Shown here one piece after another: positions 61,078 to 64,000 of a DNA stretch of 64,000 nucleotides. Source of the DNA: Flavobacteriales bacterium UBA6051 (GTDB lineage: Bacteria; Bacteroidota; Bacteroidia; Flavobacteriales_D; Crocinitomicaceae); assembly GCA_002427735.1 (NCBI GenBank), contig DIYP01000014.1, forward strand, positions 62,001 through 126,000, written 5' to 3'. A program made the translations under genes and the position numbers. Every line of letters starts with the position of its first letter. Positions within the stretch are counted from its first letter, which is position 1. The notes under the pieces were generated by a model, which was given only the letters and a program-made list of their open reading frames with translations, did no database searches and was not told the DNA's origin.

Positions 61078-61818
61078 TTACTTTTTCAATGATTTAATGA
61101 CTGTCAGTGCAGCGTATATGAAGAGAACGATGACAGATAAAAAGTAAACAATATTCTTGGTGTCGATAACTCCTTTCTGAATTCCGTCATAGTGATAAGT
61201 CATTCCAAAATATTGAACAACAGAGTCAAAACTTCCCATCAGATTGTAGGATCCAAGCAGAGCAAGACCACCTATTTCAGGAAGAAACAACCAACAAAAG
61301 AAAAGCGCAAGAATAAACGCTACAATTTGGCTACTGGTCAAAGAAGAAGTGAAAATCCCAATGGCTACAAAAGCTGATCCGAGTAATACCAGTCCAATGT
61401 AGGAAGTAACGGTTGCTCCATGATCAAAAGACGTAGCATCCAACGACAGATCATACATAGAAATGTAATAAACAATCGTGGGGAGTAAAGCGATTAGCAT
61501 TAGTGTTACGCTTGCAAAGTATTTCGCTAGTAATATCTTCAGATCAGAGATGGGGCGCGTAAATAAAAGCTCCATGGTGCCCGTTCTTCTTTCTTCAGCA
61601 ATGGAGCGCATCGTAATTGCTGGAATAAGAATCAAAAAAATGATGGGGGACGAATTGAAGAAGGGAATAAGATCAGCTTCTGTACCTTCTAATAAGTTAG
61701 CATCCGTAGAGGCTACCCAGTGCATAATTCCCGAAGCAATAAGATAGATCAGGATAAACACATAGCCAATTACCGAACTCAAAAAGCTTCTAATTTCTTT
61801 GAAATAAAGTGCGCGCAT
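61078..61818 (-). CDS. gldF: Gliding motility ABC transporter permease GldF
   Basis: 246 residues with six membrane segments (VIGYVFILIYLIASGIMHWV, FFNSSPIIFLILIPAITM, VALIALLPTI-type and others) and the ABC-2 motif SIAEERRTGTMELLFTRPIS before the third segment. Permease of the GldAFG exporter, required for gliding in Flavobacterium. First gene of the gldF-gldG-DUF4340 unit, with a perfect -7 element 22 nt upstream. Confidence 0.9.
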   Translation of the reverse strand: MRALYFKEIRSFLSSVIGYVFILIYLIASGIMHWVASTDANLLEGTEADLIPFFNSSPIIFLILIPAITMRSIAEERRTGTMELLFTRPISDLKILLAKYFASVTLMLIALLPTIVYYISMYDLSLDATSFDHGATVTSYIGLVLLGSAFVAIGIFTSSLTSSQIVAFILALFFCWLFLPEIGGLALLGSYNLMGSFDSVVQYFGMTYHYDGIQKGVIDTKNIVYFLSVIVLFIYAALTVIKSLKK

Positions 61819-61840
61819 TCGTTGGTTTGATAAACTTGGT

Positions 61841-61848
61841 CAAAAATA
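61841..61848 (-). promoter_or_regulatory. -7 promoter element of gldF
   Basis: Minus-strand TATTTTTG, an exact TAnnTTTG, ends 22 nt before the gldF ATG. Confidence 0.55.
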
Positions 61849-61999
61849 ACGTTTCTTCCTTGAATCATCAACGCGAAAATGCGAAGTGGTTACTTCATTT
61901 ATTAAGATGTAATTGTTGATGGATTGTAGGTGACATTCAACCAATTTAAGATCGGTAACGTGCTTTTCTAAGGTGTCGTACAATGATCTGACCAAGTGA

Positions 62000-62308
62000 T
62001 TAGTCCATATTTTTGAAGCCATTAAAGTGTGCTTTTACACTCCAGGCTTCTGGCTTTTTAGCAAACCAAGGCTTAATATTGGGCCATATCTTTCCAAATT
62101 GTTCTGAATTCCGATAGTTGTTCAAGTCTTCCTGAGATTCCCAGTGACTATAGGTCATGACAATCGTTGGTCGATCAATATCACGGTAAAGTTTCATTCC
62201 GTGACACCCTGGAAATTCATTGACAATGTGTTTAATGGTTTCAAAAAAGGTCAGGAAATCATTAATGCGATCTTCCTGAAATTCAAGCTTTACTATTCGT
62301 GTAATCAT
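62000..62308 (-). CDS. ABM-domain (antibiotic biosynthesis monooxygenase-like) protein
   Basis: 102 residues, the size of a single dimeric alpha+beta-barrel ABM domain. Seen: MITRIVKLEFQEDRINDFLT, a middle GCHGMKLYRD, and TYSHWESQEDLNNYRNS, a typical family segment. Family members include small monooxygenases and haem-degrading enzymes; which one it is cannot be told. It starts inside the stop of the SAM-hydrolase gene (ATGA overlap), so the two are coupled. Confidence 0.85.
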   Translation of the reverse strand: MITRIVKLEFQEDRINDFLTFFETIKHIVNEFPGCHGMKLYRDIDRPTIVMTYSHWESQEDLNNYRNSEQFGKIWPNIKPWFAKKPEAWSVKAHFNGFKNMD

Positions 62309-63165
62309 GTGAAAAAAGAGTCTAAGGTGTCACGAGAACCTTTTGGGGTAAACTCTATGCGAATCATATCACCTGAACTGAGTCCAAAAAGCTGTTCTGC
62401 TCCACCGGTACTTCCGTTTGCTCCTCTATTAATTGCGATTTCCAGATGTCCGTTTTCGTTGAATAAAGCTACTTTTTCACCTTGCGGAACTTCATTGTAT
62501 GCCATGGAAATCTCGTCAATGAAGTAATCCTTCTTTTTAAAATACAAGATGAAAGGAACATCTTTTCCATATCGTTCAAACAAGCTTTCGTGAACATTGG
62601 TGATGGCGTTACCATAATGATCAATATGAATCACATGTCCTTTTATCAGATTTGATTCGGATATAGCTGTTGGAGTAAATGCATTTTTATACTCAGAAAA
62701 AGGAGAGGCAAATTGTTCTATTTTTTCTCCCTTCATGAGTTTTAACCCTACCGGAATCAGCATATTCTTAGTTGGGAATTTAAACAAGCGAGGGTCAGAT
62801 AGAACGTCGTCAATTCGCCAAAATGCTTGGGGAACATTCTCTCCGAGAAAAGAGCCAAAGAATCCATTATCGTTAGAAACAAAGTACTGATTGTCAAATT
62901 GCAAAATAGATGGGAAACTTCCGTCAGCTCCACCAAAATTGACAATGGGTTCACTATCGAGTCCAATTACATGAACAGTTCCCTCTGGAAAGTCTTTGTA
63001 ACATGATGCGACTAAAAAAGCTGCCTCTGAGATATCAAAAGGCTTCACTGCATGAGAAATATCCACGATGGTGGCATTGCTAACAGCACTGTAAATGGTT
63101 CCTTTGAGCGACGCTACGTAGTGGTCGTTCAGTCCCATGTCTGTTGTTAATGTAATTATTCCCAT
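62305..63165 (-). CDS. SAM hydroxide adenosyltransferase (DUF62, chlorinase/fluorinase family)
   Basis: 286 residues. The N-terminal domain carries ITLTTDMGLNDHYVASLKG, VDISHAVKPFDISEAAF and VIGLDSEP; the C-terminal domain has HIDHYGNAITNV and IAINRGANGS. This family cleaves S-adenosylmethionine with hydroxide to adenosine and methionine; the fluorinase and chlorinase are close relatives. The 23-residue loop needed by the fluorinase is not obvious, so the hydroxide type is the safer reading. Coupled to an ABM-domain gene by a 4-base overlap. Confidence 0.88.
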   Translation of the reverse strand: MGIITLTTDMGLNDHYVASLKGTIYSAVSNATIVDISHAVKPFDISEAAFLVASCYKDFPEGTVHVIGLDSEPIVNFGGADGSFPSILQFDNQYFVSNDNGFFGSFLGENVPQAFWRIDDVLSDPRLFKFPTKNMLIPVGLKLMKGEKIEQFASPFSEYKNAFTPTAISESNLIKGHVIHIDHYGNAITNVHESLFERYGKDVPFILYFKKKDYFIDEISMAYNEVPQGEKVALFNENGHLEIAINRGANGSTGGAEQLFGLSSGDMIRIEFTPKGSRDTLDSFFT

Positions 63166-63203
63166 TGTGAATAAAATTCAGCGATTGAGGGCTGACTTTT
63201 TTC

Positions 63204-63220
63204 TAACTTTGGCAAAAATA
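63204..63220. promoter_or_regulatory. Near-overlapping divergent -7 elements between the SAM hydrolase and phoH
   Basis: TAACTTTG on the plus strand (63204-63211) points to phoH; TATTTTTG on the minus strand (63213-63220) points to the SAM hydrolase gene. Both match TAnnTTTG exactly and are one base apart, so the two promoters may exclude each other. Confidence 0.5.
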
Positions 63221-63365
63221 AGAAAAAGCCCCAGCTTTTGATGCGGGAGAACAAGTAGTCGGTTGATTACTTTTCTCGAGACATTTAAGCGATCTGCTCC
63301 TGACTGTATTCCGCTTAAATAAACCGTTCCAAATACCTGGTGAGTGAACTAAAAAAGATAAGTAT

Positions 63366-64000
63366 TTGCTAGAGAAGAAGATTGAAATCAAAGGGATTAA
63401 CCCTGTTGAGTTGTTTGGAGTCAACAATGCCAAACTTAAGCATATCAAAACATTTTTCCCGAAGTTAAAAGTGGTTGCACGAGGGAACATCGTAACCATC
63501 GCAGGAGACGAAGAGGTTATGGATGAATTCGAGCGCAAGTTTGACCTGTTGCTGCGCCATTTTAATAAGTACAACAGCCTTACCGAGAGCAATATTGATA
63601 ATCTCATGATGGAGGATGGCTCCAAGATGCTTAATACAGATAGTGGAAAGGAAACGCTTGTTCATGGGAATCATGGAGTAAAAATTAAAGCGAAGACGAT
63701 CAATCAGCGCCGATTGGTTGAAGCCGTTAATAAAAATGATATGGTTTTTGCAGTTGGACCTGCGGGAACCGGAAAAACCTATACAGCAGTAGCACTGGCA
63801 GTGAGAGCGTTAAAAGCCAAGGAGGTTAAGCGCATTATTTTGACGCGTCCAGCTGTTGAGGCAGGAGAAAATTTAGGCTTTCTTCCAGGGGATCTTAAAG
63901 AAAAGTTAGATCCTTATTTAATGCCGCTTTATGATGCACTGCGTGATATGATTCCAGCTGAGAAATTGGCTGACATGATTGAATTTGGGATTATAGAAAT
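63366..64000 (+). CDS. PhoH-family ATPase (partial, 5' end)
   Basis: The frame runs off the right edge; about 211 residues are visible. After an N-terminal ~100-residue region (KGINPVELFGVNNAKL, FFPKLKVVARGN, typical of Bacteroidota PhoH) comes the ATPase: Walker A GPAGTGKTYTA and IILTRPAVEAGENLGFLPGD with the family's conserved residues. PhoH-like proteins are linked to phosphate stress or to RNA handling. The start is uncertain: no ATG lies in frame after the stop at 63345-63347, and TTG at 63366 is taken. A GTG at 63340 in another frame would be joined by one extra A in the run of six. Confidence 0.9.
   Translation, partial: MLEKKIEIKGINPVELFGVNNAKLKHIKTFFPKLKVVARGNIVTIAGDEEVMDEFERKFDLLLRHFNKYNSLTESNIDNLMMEDGSKMLNTDSGKETLVHGNHGVKIKAKTINQRRLVEAVNKNDMVFAVGPAGTGKTYTAVALAVRALKAKEVKRIILTRPAVEAGENLGFLPGDLKEKLDPYLMPLYDALRDMIPAEKLADMIEFGIIE

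Noticed and set aside
61840..62022. 60-codon minus-strand frame between gldF and the ABM gene
   Set aside because: It overlaps the ABM gene by 23 bases, contains the perfect gldF -7 element, has no family resemblance and no start context; treated as chance.
1..64000. CRISPR arrays, insertion sequences, prophage genes, tRNA and rRNA genes
   Set aside because: No repeat-spacer pattern, transposase, integrase or phage structural protein was seen, and the intergenic gaps (all under about 300 nt) showed no tRNA cloverleaf on reading.

Overview
This is about 64 kb of AT-rich chromosomal DNA from a member of the Bacteroidota, most likely the Flavobacteriales (Crocinitomicaceae/Cryomorphaceae-like). 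Four secreted proteins end in type IX secretion (T9SS) sorting domains. The gliding genes gldF and gldG and a DUF4290 gene next to murA are present. MurA and DnaJ are of variant types. Many genes are preceded by the Bacteroidota -7 promoter element TAnnTTTG. An arsenosugar pair (arsS-arsM) fits a marine or aquatic lifestyle. I see no insertion sequence, prophage, CRISPR array, tRNA or rRNA. Family assignments come from reading the translations; no search was run.

Layout. 1-7.9 kb: the end of an outer-membrane-type protein, a lipase-like lipoprotein, a CAP-domain secreted protein, lpdA, and a two-gene secreted operon (T9SS protein plus a fibre-like protein). 8-20.3 kb: purL; DUF4290-murA-TlpA thioredoxin; a lipoprotein overlapping a 1090-residue WG-repeat protein; grpE-dnaJ-CPBP protease. 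20.3-22.4 kb: arsS-arsM and a strong terminator. 22.4-27.7 kb, minus strand: a T9SS adhesin-like protein, and a cobalamin-binding radical SAM protein resembling BchE followed after 35 nt by an MGH1-like glycoside hydrolase. 27.9-32.9 kb: ABC ATPase-permease-Ppx/GppA coupled by overlaps, an NtrC-like response regulator without a DNA-binding domain, a cytochrome-c-peroxidase-like remnant, and a DoxX-like gene behind a perfect palindrome. 33-35.4 kb: two diverged secreted paralogues and a third small secreted protein. 35.5-45.5 kb: glycosyltransferase, alaS, MscS channel, DNRLRE/T9SS protein, M23 peptidase, dnaK, lipoprotein. 45.7-50.7 kb: T9SS protein and the translation operon thrS-infC-rpmI-rplT. 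50.8-64 kb: secreted propeller-like protein, comEC, a CBM9/DUF5916 outer-membrane protein, a lipoprotein, dnaN, gldF-gldG-DUF4340, a SAM hydroxide adenosyltransferase with an ABM-domain protein, and the start of phoH.

Most of the window is housekeeping plus envelope and secretion functions. The most unusual items are the BchE-like radical SAM/glycosidase pair in a genome stretch without other pigment genes, the HTH-less GAFTSA response regulator, palindromic control elements next to several genes, and the decayed peroxidase fragment. I found no clearly new multi-gene defence or mobile system.
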